Notes: generated by a model not told the origin, from the letters alone. A stretch of 51,889 bases of DNA from Endozoicomonas arenosclerae (GCF_001562015.1 NZ_LASA01000102.1:1-51889); one strand, 5' to 3'. Positions 26,388-34,049 are shown, counted from the first letter of the stretch. Numbers and translations are program-made.

Positions 26388-28148
26388 TTAAAAGCTGACC
26401 CCGAAGCTGATAGCCGCGTAATCCCTGTCTTTGGAGGTGTTGTATTTCCCTCCCCAGAAAGTGTTGTAGGAAATACTGGCGGTGTAGGTGTTCAGATAGT
26501 CTGCTGCCAGACTCATACTGAGTGCCTGACGGTCTTCCAAAAAGACACCTGTCGCAGAGTAACCATCAACATCATGTGCAAAGGCCACTTTTGGTGTCAG
26601 GTTTACTCCGGCAAACACATTGCTGTAATTCAGAGCAGCTAACAGACGATAGCCCCAGGCTCCGGAAGTTACGTAGCCATTCTTTGTACAATCATTGCCT
26701 GATGCAGGGCTGAAGGGAGGTACTGCGGCATTACAGCCTTTACCGATACCAAAAGCGGGGGCTCTGCCGTATCGAACTTTGTCAGTACTGGGGAGATCAC
26801 CTGTATGGGAGTAACCCACTTCGCCGAGCAGGGTAAGACGGCTGGCACCAAGAACCTGATCAAAAAAGCGGGTAACGGTTACCTGGGCCTGAGAGACAGG
26901 CAAACGATCAAAGCCAGAGAAAGACTTTCCTGGAGCAAGTCTTCCCGGAATAAAGCCAGTACTTCCACCGGTCACTGCATCGAACAACAAGTCGGTACTG
27001 TTTAGTCCCACAGGTTGATCAGGACGGTGGCTGATTTCACCGGCTACTGAGTAATCCCCCACAGAGGTACTGAAGCTGAAGCCATAGACTTCTATATCTT
27101 CCGGAAACTCCATGGCGTAGACGGCAGGGCTGACACCAGGATTGAGGGCTACGCCTCCAAAGAACGGAATACGACTGTGATAGTTTATGTAATAAAGACC
27201 AAATTCTGTATCGTTCAGCTCAGGTGAGAAATAGCGAAAAGCCAAACCATACTGGCCTGAATCTCCGGGCTCCCTGTCCTTGACTCGGGACATAAAGCCC
27301 TGATCATTGGGTACGGCTAAAGCCTGTTCGTCGGAGCGTGCATAACCACTCAATGTCAACTTGTCACAACCACTGGCCACCACATCACTGCTGGAAAAGA
27401 AGGAGCCACAACCGTCGACCACCGTTTTTTCCCACTTCAGTTGGTAGAAGGCTTCCATGGTGAAGTTTTCAGAGAGGCTGAAGTTACCATATATCATGTT
27501 GACGGGCCTTAGCCCTTCCTTGATCTCAGCACCTGGACGGCGAAAGGCATTCAGATCCACGGGGTTAATGGTATTGATACCGTCTCTGATAAAAGTACTT
27601 TCACCCCAGCTGACAACCTGCCTTCCAAGGCGCAGATCCATCAAAACTTCACCGAGCTCAAACTCACCGTAAACATAGGCATCAAGGATTTCGGCACCGG
27701 AAAACTTGGCCGGATCATCAAAGGAGCTGTCGTCCAGCTTCTTGTCTCGCTGGGTGTTGCCATACCCCGTGGGAGCATGACCATGGTTTACATTTCCATC
27801 TTTTAGACGACGGTCATACCAATATTTTCCACGGATGAAAGCACCATAATTGCGATAGTTGAGGCTCAGCTCATGAACACCTTTAAAAATTTCGGAAAAG
27901 CTATCGCCCTTATCAAAGTTAAGACGTCCATCGTCCATCGTACTGCTGAATGCTTTACCGCCATTTCCTATGGCAATCAGATCATCACTGGCCTTCTCAG
28001 TACTCCAGCTGGCACCAATGGAGAGCTGGGAAGTCAGTTGACCGTCAATTTCCCCATGACTGAACTGAACGGCACTGGCCGTTGCTGAAAGGCAACAGCC
28101 CAGCACGACTCCGTATGAAAAGAGAGGGGGTCTTGTTCTTTTTTGCAT
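26388..28148 (-). CDS. DUF1302 family outer-membrane protein
   Basis: Predicted outer-membrane beta-barrel of the DUF1302 family. Signal peptide residues about 1-27 (VVLGCCLSATASAVQF); the next segment (HGEIDGQLTSQLSIGASWST) is the family's N-terminal strand. Further markers are LRLGRQVVSWGESTFIRDGINTINPVDLNAFRRPGAEIKEGL around residues 185-225 and a closing SISYNTFWGGKYN…DRDYAAISFGVSF with terminal Phe, as in barrels. Length 586. First gene of an operon with the DUF1329 gene. In other species this pair often sits beside an RND-type transporter; none is present here. Confidence 0.9.
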   Translation of the reverse strand: MQKRTRPPLFSYGVVLGCCLSATASAVQFSHGEIDGQLTSQLSIGASWSTEKASDDLIAIGNGGKAFSSTMDDGRLNFDKGDSFSEIFKGVHELSLNYRNYGAFIRGKYWYDRRLKDGNVNHGHAPTGYGNTQRDKKLDDSSFDDPAKFSGAEILDAYVYGEFELGEVLMDLRLGRQVVSWGESTFIRDGINTINPVDLNAFRRPGAEIKEGLRPVNMIYGNFSLSENFTMEAFYQLKWEKTVVDGCGSFFSSSDVVASGCDKLTLSGYARSDEQALAVPNDQGFMSRVKDREPGDSGQYGLAFRYFSPELNDTEFGLYYINYHSRIPFFGGVALNPGVSPAVYAMEFPEDIEVYGFSFSTSVGDYSVAGEISHRPDQPVGLNSTDLLFDAVTGGSTGFIPGRLAPGKSFSGFDRLPVSQAQVTVTRFFDQVLGASRLTLLGEVGYSHTGDLPSTDKVRYGRAPAFGIGKGCNAAVPPFSPASGNDCTKNGYVTSGAWGYRLLAALNYSNVFAGVNLTPKVAFAHDVDGYSATGVFLEDRQALSMSLAADYLNTYTASISYNTFWGGKYNTSKDRDYAAISFGVSF

Positions 28149-28496
28149 GGTTCCGGCTCTTTATTGTTATTTTAACGAACGCTCACTCGATAGAAAGTAT
28201 AAGAAAAAGAGGCCCTTAGTCAACACTCCCCGTACAAGAGTAAGTTCCCATGGCTTTTTTGACTGCCCTTATAGAACTACAAGAAACCCCTACCAGAGCC
28301 CTATGATCCCACGGTGATAGCGGATGCTCCGTGATCAGACTTTATGAAAAAATTCGGCCTGAGTTTCATTGTGCCTTTTCAGTATTCCCTGTGACTCAGA
28401 GGCTGAAACACTTTCACGAAAAAAAAGCCAGGACCCCATTTGCAGTTGATTCACTGACTGGAAGTGGCGGTATCGGTCTACCCATGAGGATGTTCC
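28149..28496. other. intergenic region between the DUF1302 gene and the KamA-type gene
   Basis: This 348-bp divergent promoter region has no convincing ORF. An interrupted inverted repeat (TGATC..CACGG … CCGTGATCA, about 28302-28336) is the only structure noted, and could be an operator for either gene. Confidence 0.4.
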
Positions 28497-29864
28497 TTGA
28501 TTGACTCTACGCCCACAGAAACCCTGATAGCTTCTTCCGACAGCTCCGATCGCCCCTATAAAGTATTTACTGAAAGAAACATCGACAGTATTGAGCAGTT
28601 TCGGAAGCTGCCTGAAGCCATGCAGTTTGATATCAAGGTCGTGGCCAGCGTCATGCCTTTTCGTGTCAACGAATATGTCATTAATGAATTGATCGACTGG
28701 AATAACATCCCTGCTGATCCCATATTCAGACTGATGTTCCCTCAGAAGGAAATGCTGAAGGCTGCAGACTTCAATCTGATGGCACAACTACACGAAGCTG
28801 GGGAAAGTCGCGAAACCATCAAGAAGCTGGCTCATGAGATTCAACTGGGCATGAACCCTCACCCTGCGGGTCAACAGGTGATGAATGCACCTATGCTGGA
28901 AGGCGAGCCTGTCCAAGGCATGCAGCATAAATATAGGGAAACTGCCTTGTATTTTCCAAGTCAGGGCCAGACTTGTCACAGTTACTGCACTTTCTGTTTC
29001 CGCTGGGCCCAGTTTATTGGCGACAATGAACTGAAAATGGCTTCCACAGATGCGGCCACCATGCACGCCTATCTGAAAGCTCACACTGAAATCACCGACC
29101 TGCTGTTTACCGGTGGCGATCCACTGGTCATGAAGACCAAGATTCTCAAGGCTTACCTTGAGCCTCTGCTGGAACCTGAGTTTGACCACATTCGTCACAT
29201 TCGTATTGGCTCAAAAACACTGACCTTCTGGCCATACCGTTTTGTCAGTGACGATGACGCTGAAGAGTTACTCGAACTGTTCAAGAAAATTGCAGACTCT
29301 GGCAAGCACCTGGCTTTCATGGCCCACTTTGACCACTATGCAGAACTGAAGACCGATATCTGTAAAGAAGCCATCAAGCGAATTCGTGCTACCGGAGCCA
29401 ACCTTCGCGCCCAGGCACCACTGACACGACACATCAATGATGACGCTTCTGTCTGGGTTGAAAACTGGAAGACCCAACTGTCTCTGGGCATCATCCCTTA
29501 TTACTTCTTTGTTGCCCGTGACACGGGAGCCAAGCACTATTTCGAAATCCCACTGGCTCGTGCCTACAACATTTACCAGGAAGCCATTATCCAGATGTCT
29601 GGCCTTGGTCGTACCGTGCGTGGACCTTCCATGAGTGCAGGCCCAGGTAAAGTGGAAATCACAGGTATTACAGAAGTGAATGGCGAGAAAGTATTTGTTC
29701 TTCGCTTCCTCCAAGGGCGTAACCCTGAGTGGTGTTATAAGCCTTTCTTCGCCAAGTATGATGAAGAAGCGACCTGGCTGGATGACCTTAAACCTGCCTT
29801 TGGTGAAGAAAAGTTCTTCTACGAAGATGAATACAAGGCTATGTGCCAGGCTCGCGGACTTTAA
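28497..29864 (+). CDS. KamA family radical SAM aminomutase
   Basis: Radical SAM/PLP enzyme of the lysine 2,3-aminomutase family. The [4Fe-4S] motif CHSYCTFC is at residues 160-167 (CxxxCxxC). It is followed by GGDPLVMKT (about 206-214), the typical GGDPL turn. SAGPGK (380-385) occupies the position of the PLP-lysine loop. Length 455 is longer than EpmB (about 340) and the gene does not sit beside efp, so it is not the EF-P modification enzyme. The substrate-carboxylate and amine-binding aspartates of the clostridial enzyme are only partly matched, leaving the substrate open. The start is TTG 28497, 6 nt after GAGGA. Confidence 0.85.
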   Translation: MIDSTPTETLIASSDSSDRPYKVFTERNIDSIEQFRKLPEAMQFDIKVVASVMPFRVNEYVINELIDWNNIPADPIFRLMFPQKEMLKAADFNLMAQLHEAGESRETIKKLAHEIQLGMNPHPAGQQVMNAPMLEGEPVQGMQHKYRETALYFPSQGQTCHSYCTFCFRWAQFIGDNELKMASTDAATMHAYLKAHTEITDLLFTGGDPLVMKTKILKAYLEPLLEPEFDHIRHIRIGSKTLTFWPYRFVSDDDAEELLELFKKIADSGKHLAFMAHFDHYAELKTDICKEAIKRIRATGANLRAQAPLTRHINDDASVWVENWKTQLSLGIIPYYFFVARDTGAKHYFEIPLARAYNIYQEAIIQMSGLGRTVRGPSMSAGPGKVEITGITEVNGEKVFVLRFLQGRNPEWCYKPFFAKYDEEATWLDDLKPAFGEEKFFYEDEYKAMCQARGL

Positions 29865-29886
29865 GTTTTAATCGTTACTAACAAAG

Positions 29887-29921
29887 AAAGTCATTTCACT
29901 CTTCAAGGTGAAATGACTTTT
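29887..29921 (+). terminator. intrinsic terminator of the KamA-type gene
   Basis: A 13-bp perfect stem AAAGTCATTTCAC / GTGAAATGACTTT with loop TCTTCAAG ends in a short U-run, 22 nt after the stop codon. Confidence 0.88.
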
Positions 29922-29978
29922 ATCCATGAAAGTACAAACCCGTTAACTTGAACACCGATAAGTATATTCCGAATTAAT

Positions 29979-30025
29979 TTGATCCAGATCAAAACTTGAT
30001 AGGTGGATGTACGTATACTGAAATT
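29979..30025 (+). promoter_or_regulatory. FNR/Anr-dependent promoter of sRNA unit 1
   Basis: TTGATCCAGATCAA (29979-29992) is a perfect FNR/Anr box. A -10 TATACT (30014-30019) follows after 21 bp, putting the box centre about 40 bp before the predicted start near 30026, the class II activator position. An imperfect dyad ATAGGTG…TACGTAT lies between box and -10, and a related ATAAGTAT half lies just upstream of the box. Confidence 0.8.
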
Positions 30026-30186
30026 GTGAGCGCGATTGGCAGCAACGAGTTAATAAGAATAATTCAGCGAGTTACGAGCCACGCCAGACAATTCAAACAG
30101 CTTCAAGTATGGAACCAAGAATAATAAGCGGGATCAGTCACAAAGCCAGCCAGTAGAAACCGGGTTTGAGGGAACCCGGTTTTTTT
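30026..30186 (+). ncRNA. predicted small RNA, unit 1 of four
   Basis: About 161 nt from the predicted start to the end of the terminator U-run. It contains a GGAACCAAG stretch shared with unit 2, then GCCAGCCAG just before the terminator (30157-30186: AAACCGGGTT, loop TGAGGG, AACCCGGTTT, U-run). A 32-codon GTG frame opens at the predicted 5' end but is not conserved in the other units, so I treat the RNA as non-coding. Expected to accumulate under oxygen limitation or nitric oxide through FNR/Anr/Dnr; targets unknown. Confidence 0.7.
30157..30186 (+). terminator. terminator of sRNA unit 1
   Basis: A 10-bp stem AAACCGGGTT / AACCCGGTTT with loop TGAGGG, then U7. It lies 24 nt beyond the stop of the convergent minus-strand gene and might slow its transcription too. 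Confidence 0.92.
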
Positions 30187-30209
30187 ATTTACAAACTTAT
30201 ATTTCGACA

Positions 30210-30953
30210 CTACTTGAGCGTATTGTCGTGACCATTTATAAGTTTCAGCGGCTGATTATGCCGAGTATTAAGTACATAGTCGTCTAGATTCTTTATATTT
30301 CTCTTGCACTTTTCCTCAGTTCCCCGGCGAGCTTCTTCACCCAGAGACTGACATACCGTATTCACTATCTCAGATTTAGAGAACAAAGCTTTCAGCTCGT
30401 CAAAAATCTGGTATGGATAGACCAGTGTTTTACCTACATGTACCTTACACATCAGTACAATTTCAACATAGCCAGGCTCTGCCCCTATATAACAGGACAG
30501 TGGACCGAGAGAATGATATTTCAACGACCAGCTGGTTATCTCATTCATTGGCGGCTTGCCATTCCAGTTAAACTGAACAACCTCCATATCCGAACCTGCT
30601 TCACTTTCATAATCCTCACAAACAGAAGCATCTTCAGGCTTGTCATTGGGCATTAATGTCAAGTCATAGACTTTTGCATCTCGACTGAAAAAATATTCAA
30701 GGGAGCCATCTGTAAAGGGCGTTTCAGCAGTAACCTCATCTTTCTGAACCCTTTCACCTATCGTCACCCTCCCGTGAAATACATCCCCCTGTAACGGCAA
30801 AAAACCAAATACATAGGTATGAAGGCCTGAAGAGCCAAAACGTTTCTGACACTGATTCAGAGAGCTTCCCTGAGAATTCTCGGGAACGGGACTGGCAAAG
30901 GAAGCACAAGAAGCCAGAAATGAAGCTGTGGCGATGAATTGAATGAGTTTCAT
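30210..30953 (-). CDS. hypothetical lipoprotein
   Basis: Not recognised. A 247-residue product with a short signal and lipobox LASC at residues 13-16 (Cys16 followed by Ala, which favours the outer membrane), so probably a lipoprotein. If the lipobox is not used it is still secreted (SFAS cut). Five or six cysteines in the mature part could form disulfides. Its position between the first and second sRNA units, on the opposite strand, interrupts the array. The ribosome-binding site is weak (AGGTAG). Confidence 0.6.
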   Translation of the reverse strand: MKLIQFIATASFLASCASFASPVPENSQGSSLNQCQKRFGSSGLHTYVFGFLPLQGDVFHGRVTIGERVQKDEVTAETPFTDGSLEYFFSRDAKVYDLTLMPNDKPEDASVCEDYESEAGSDMEVVQFNWNGKPPMNEITSWSLKYHSLGPLSCYIGAEPGYVEIVLMCKVHVGKTLVYPYQIFDELKALFSKSEIVNTVCQSLGEEARRGTEEKCKRNIKNLDDYVLNTRHNQPLKLINGHDNTLK

Positions 30954-31225
30954 CAGTTTACTACTACCTGGTGGCTGAAACTTTCATCAGACTAGACAGC
31001 TTTTTCAAGATAGACAGTTTTGAATTCAATAATTTGCAATGGATGCACAAACGTAGTTCTCACTTGAGGTCGGTCTGCTTGTTACATGCCTCAGAGCAGG
31101 AAAAATTGTCTGACAAGGATAAATAACAACAAACAGGCATATTCACAAATAAACGAAAACGGATGAACATAGGCGAATCCCATGCCAACTATTATGCGAA
31201 TAACACCTACACACGAACAAAAATA
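30954..31225. other. intergenic stretch between the lipoprotein gene and sRNA unit 2
   Basis: A 272-bp AT-rich region upstream of both the minus-strand lipoprotein gene and the plus-strand unit 2. No ORF with support on either strand. ATAACACCTA near 31199 faintly resembles the dyad halves flanking the other FNR boxes. Confidence 0.4.
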
Positions 31226-31273
31226 TTGATCTGCGTCAATCTCTCGATAAGCGTTGTTACGTATAGTAGAAAC
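31226..31273 (+). promoter_or_regulatory. FNR/Anr-type promoter of sRNA unit 2
   Basis: TTGATCTGCGTCAA (31226-31239) matches the FNR box with one mismatch in the second half-site. A -10 TATAGT (31262-31267) follows after 22 bp, so the box centre is about 41 bp before the predicted start near 31274. The spacer holds the dyad ATAAGCG…TACGTAT. Confidence 0.72.
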
Positions 31274-31408
31274 CACAGGAGCGAGGGCGAATGTAGAATA
31301 AAAACAATGTCATAATAAAAAATGATACAAGGAACCAAGTATAAAAAGCATAACACTTGATGTAGCCAGCCAATAAAAAAACCAGGTTTGAGGGGACCTG
31401 GTTTTTTT
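31274..31408 (+). ncRNA. predicted small RNA, unit 2 of four
   Basis: About 135 nt. It shares GGAACCAAGTATAA with unit 1 and the pre-terminator element TAGCCAGCCA with all units. The 3' terminator (31377-31408) has loop TTGAGGGG. Only trivial ORFs (ATG TAG, ATG TCA TAA) occur, which argues for a non-coding RNA. The stem changes to ACCAGGT/ACCTGGT relative to the ACCGGGT of the others, a compensatory change that preserves the hairpin. Confidence 0.7.
31377..31408 (+). terminator. terminator of sRNA unit 2
   Basis: An 11-bp stem AAAAACCAGGT / ACCTGGTTTTT with loop TTGAGGGG and a seven-U tract. Confidence 0.93.
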
Positions 31409-31534
31409 ATGCCTGTTTCTTATGTATCTATTAAACAATTAATTAACTTGATAATCGAAACCTCTGCCTGCCTCTAACGAATTTCATCCCAACCAGTGCC
31501 CAATTCAAAAATAAGTATTCATACTTAGCATTTA

Positions 31535-31582
31535 TTGATCCAGATCAAAATTAAGATAAGTGCTTTTACTTATAGTGAAACC
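31535..31582 (+). promoter_or_regulatory. FNR/Anr-dependent promoter of sRNA unit 3
   Basis: A second perfect TTGATCCAGATCAA (31535-31548) lies 22 bp before a -10 TATAGT (31571-31576). The spacer dyad ATAAGTG…TACTTAT (31556-31573) has a companion upstream of the box, TAAGTAT-TC-ATACTTA (31512-31527, a perfect 7-2-7 palindrome). The box centre is about 41 bp before the predicted start near 31583. Confidence 0.82.
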
Positions 31583-31727
31583 ACAAACAAAGCGGTCAGC
31601 AATAAAACGCTGTCCAAGCAGTCAATCAGTTTGTTCTATCAATGCATGAGTGGAGTAGCCTATACGTTCAAAAGTCAGAGCCTTAGCCAGCAGAAAAAAC
31701 CGGGTTTGAGGGGACCCGGTTTTTTTT
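31583..31727 (+). ncRNA. predicted small RNA, unit 3 of four
   Basis: About 145 nt. The body is largely unlike the other units except for AGCCTTAGCCAGCAG directly before the terminator (31694-31727). An in-frame ATG near 31641 gives only a 14-codon frame, which is not shared. Conservation confined to promoter, AGCCAG element and terminator suggests sibling RNAs with different targets, or fast drift of an inert body. Confidence 0.72.
31694..31727 (+). terminator. terminator of sRNA unit 3
   Basis: A 12-bp stem AAAAAACCGGGT / ACCCGGTTTTTT with loop TTGAGGGG and an eight-U tract. Confidence 0.94.
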
Positions 31728-31747
31728 CGTCTATTGAAAAGCATCAA

Positions 31748-31815
31748 AAACCAATAGGTATTACCACCTACCTTTTATTGATTTAGATCAAGAAACCAAT
31801 AGGCACTATCACCTA
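31748..31815. repeat. direct repeat flanking the unit 4 FNR box
   Basis: Two 23-bp copies (31748-31770 and 31793-31815), each AAACCAATAGG followed by a variable hexamer and CACCTA, agree at 20 of 23 positions and bracket the FNR box. Each contains the TAGG…CCTA dyad, so the duplicated unit looks like a regulator site. Confidence 0.7.
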
Positions 31816-31825
31816 TATTAGAACC
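31778..31825 (+). promoter_or_regulatory. FNR/Anr-dependent promoter of sRNA unit 4
   Basis: TTGATTTAGATCAA (31778-31791), a perfect FNR/Anr box with a different central tetramer, lies 22 bp before a -10 TATATT (31814-31819). Start predicted near 31826. The dyad TAGGCACTATCACCTA fills the spacer and overlaps the -10. Confidence 0.8.
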
Positions 31826-31958
31826 CAAGAGCTCAACAAGCACTGTCGTTCACAAGAAAAACAATAAAATCAGCAAACTGAAAAATAAGGAGAAGTCTTA
31901 TAAGAAGCAAAGCCATAGCCAGAAAGAAAACCGGGTTTGAGGGGGCCCGGTTTTTTTT
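31826..31958 (+). ncRNA. predicted small RNA, unit 4 of four
   Basis: About 133 nt. It carries AAGGAG mid-body without a start codon at useful distance, then AAAGCCATAGCCAG and the terminator (31927-31958). The U-run overlaps the stop codon of the convergent permease gene, so the two transcripts can be complementary at their 3' ends. Confidence 0.7.
31927..31958. terminator. terminator shared by sRNA unit 4 and the permease gene
   Basis: A 9-bp stem AAAACCGGG / CCCGGTTTT plus a T-G pair, loop TTGAGGGG and eight U. The permease stop TAA (31957-31959) overlaps the U-run; on the minus strand the stem is followed by TTTTC, so it probably acts in both directions. Confidence 0.88.
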
Positions 31959-33255
31959 ATTTTATTAACTGTGAAACCAGAAATCCTGCCACCACAATCA
32001 TGCCAACAATCACCACAAACAAATCATTTCTTGGCTTACGGTAATGTCTAAGCTTCTTGGACTTATAGAGACCCATAACTGGAATAAAGAATAAAATAAT
32101 CGCCATCATGGGCGCTACTATCGCATCCAGTATCATCAAGACACTCCAGTTACCCACACCAGCAATCCAGCAACCCATTGCTACGACTAACAGACTTAAC
32201 CGACGAGGCCGACCTGAAGGAATCGTTAAATGACCCGGTCTGAACTTTTCCAGGCCAACACCAATGAAACCATTCAATACTTCAATGGTTCCAAGAAAGA
32301 AGCCAAAGAAAGATGTCAGAATGGCAATAAATGCAATCACAGGCGCCAGAGTAGAGAAAAATCGATTACCAGGCTGATTAGCCAATACTGAGAGTGTGGG
32401 TAAATTTTGAAGCCTTGCCTGTTCAATCTGCTCAGGAGTCAAAGCCAGTACACAAGACAGCACAAAAAAAAGGGTAATAAGAAGCAATATAATTGAGCTT
32501 TTGAAATGAATCTGATCAGTTTTGGCAATACAACGATGCAAATCCGGGATTTCACGGCGATAAGATTGCGCAAAGGATGAACAGACAGGCGCATGATAAA
32601 AAGAAAATACCAGTACAGGTAAAGTCAGCAAAAAGGTTTTTACCGTATCGACAAGAGTCACTTCCTGCGTAAGAAACTCCATTCTCCATTGCGGGATCAA
32701 ATACAGCCCCATGCACAGAAGAACCACCGTTAAAGGGAAGACCAGACTACTGATCAGCTTCAACAGTCTTTGCTCAGAGCCACAGAACAGCATGATCATG
32801 CCTGTTACCAGCAAAAAAACCAGCAACGGGCGACTTACACCTTCGACCATTCCCAATTGATGGACAATGAAACTTTCGGTGACATTGGTAATACCAATGC
32901 TATAGAGCAGGAGTACCGGGAACATTGAGAGAAAACAGATCAGCATTAGCCATTGGCCGGCTTTTTCGCCAAAGTTCTCTCTGACCGTGCAACTGATATC
33001 ACTGTCTGGCGTTTTTGAAGACAGGCAAAAGCGTGTCAGCCCTCTATGGGTAAGAAAAACCATTGGCCCGCTTACCAGAGCCATCATCAGAAGAGGCCAC
33101 ACGCCACCGCTGCCCGCAGCTATGGGCAAATAAAGCAGGCCTGCTCCTATACCGGTACCTATATGGCTAAACATCCAGCCAGTATCTCTGGCCGTCCATT
33201 CTGAAGTAGAGTTTTTATCAACAGATCGTTTGGCTTCGATACCCTGATTAGACAT
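31957..33255 (-). CDS. HAAAP-family amino acid permease
   Basis: Inner-membrane proton or sodium symporter of the hydroxy/aromatic amino acid permease family (SdaC/TdcC/YhjV relatives); probable substrate is serine, threonine or a similar amino acid. The 432-residue protein has about eleven membrane spans. The first carries the family's unwound-helix motif SHIGTGIGAGLLYLPIAAGSGG (residues about 30-51). Later motifs are PVLVFSFYHAPVCSSFAQSYRRE and SFFGFFLGTIEVLNG. GAGGA lies 3 nt before ATG 33255. It converges on the sRNA array. E. coli tdcC is FNR-influenced; whether this gene is oxygen-regulated is not shown by the sequence. Confidence 0.88.
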   Translation of the reverse strand: MSNQGIEAKRSVDKNSTSEWTARDTGWMFSHIGTGIGAGLLYLPIAAGSGGVWPLLMMALVSGPMVFLTHRGLTRFCLSSKTPDSDISCTVRENFGEKAGQWLMLICFLSMFPVLLLYSIGITNVTESFIVHQLGMVEGVSRPLLVFLLVTGMIMLFCGSEQRLLKLISSLVFPLTVVLLCMGLYLIPQWRMEFLTQEVTLVDTVKTFLLTLPVLVFSFYHAPVCSSFAQSYRREIPDLHRCIAKTDQIHFKSSIILLLITLFFVLSCVLALTPEQIEQARLQNLPTLSVLANQPGNRFFSTLAPVIAFIAILTSFFGFFLGTIEVLNGFIGVGLEKFRPGHLTIPSGRPRRLSLLVVAMGCWIAGVGNWSVLMILDAIVAPMMAIILFFIPVMGLYKSKKLRHYRKPRNDLFVVIVGMIVVAGFLVSQLIK

Positions 33256-33543
33256 AGATCCTCAGACAGCTGAACATGATTGCCTATGCAGTATAGACAG
33301 CAAAAAGACGTCAGGGTTTTGGTCAAAGAGGCCAGCTCGACAGAGCTACCAGATTTAACAGACTCAAATTTGTTAGCACGTATGGAATGAGGTGGATGTG
33401 AGGCAGGTTAAATCGACTTCAATAATGATGGTTTTATGAGACATCCCCCTGTAACTGCTCCACAGCTCGTGGATCCTGCTTCGCTCACACTTCTACATTG
33501 TATAGTCGTACGCTTGAGGGATACATTACGTCCATCTAAATAA
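33256..33543. other. intergenic region between the permease gene and rplQ
   Basis: Non-coding: the frames seen here lack a ribosome-binding site. It must hold the permease promoter (minus strand). No operator-like repeat stands out. Confidence 0.45.
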
Positions 33544-33572
33544 AAAAAACCGGACACAAGGTCCGGTTTTTT
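33544..33572 (-). terminator. intrinsic terminator of the alpha operon
   Basis: A 12-bp stem AAAAAACCGGAC / GTCCGGTTTTTT with loop ACAAG lies 17 nt beyond the rplQ stop on the minus strand. Confidence 0.93.
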
Positions 33573-33588
33573 TATAGAAGAGTAAAAC

Positions 33589-33975
33589 TTACTCTTCAGT
33601 AGCTTCCGCTTCAGCAACTGGACGATCCAGCAGCTCAACGATAGCCATAGGTGCATTATCACCCTTACGGAATCCGCACTTCAGGATACGGATGTAACCG
33701 CCTGGACGCTCTTTGAAGCGAGGACCCAGTTCAGAGAACAGCTTACCAACAGTCGCTTTGTTACGGAGACGATCGAACGCCAGACGACGATTAGCTACGC
33801 TATCTTCCTTAGCCAGGGTGATCAGCGGTTCAGCAACACGGCGCAGCTCTTTAGCCTTAGGCAGTGTTGTTTTGATTACTTCGTGCTCAACCAAAGAAGC
33901 AGTCATGTTCTTGAACATCGCCTTGCGATGAGAACTGTTCCGGTTGAGCTTGCGGCCACTCTTACGATGACGCAT
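33589..33975 (-). CDS. rplQ: 50S ribosomal protein L17
   Basis: Last gene of the alpha operon. The 128-residue protein starts [20 protein letters not shown], the universal L17 N-terminus that lies near the exit tunnel, and contains [21 protein letters not shown] in the middle. It ends in a short acidic tail (EAEATEE). It follows rpoA by 74 nt, and a terminator closes the operon. Confidence 0.98.
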   Translation of the reverse strand: MRHRKSGRKLNRNSSHRKAMFKNMTASLVEHEVIKTTLPKAKELRRVAEPLITLAKEDSVANRRLAFDRLRNKATVGKLFSELGPRFKERPGGYIRILKCGFRKGDNAPMAIVELLDRPVAEAEATEE

Positions 33976-34049
33976 GGCACAAACTTCCTCATTCTACCAT
34001 TTGCCTTCCACTCACTCTTTTGGAGTGAGTGAAGAAGCTAATGGCTGCT

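Noticed and set aside
28497-29864. EpmB (EF-P lysine aminomutase) assignment for the KamA-type gene
   Set aside because: The protein is more than 100 residues longer than EpmB and no efp gene is next to it.
30026-30127. 32-codon GTG frame within sRNA unit 1
   Set aside because: It begins at the predicted transcript end without a ribosome-binding site and has no counterpart in units 2-4.
31535-31786. 83-codon plus-strand ORF across units 3 and 4
   Set aside because: It starts inside the FNR box, runs through an intrinsic terminator and shows no protein-like composition.
33408-33662. 84-codon minus-strand ORF overlapping the end of rplQ
   Set aside because: It is out of frame with rplQ, crosses the alpha-operon terminator and lacks a ribosome-binding site.
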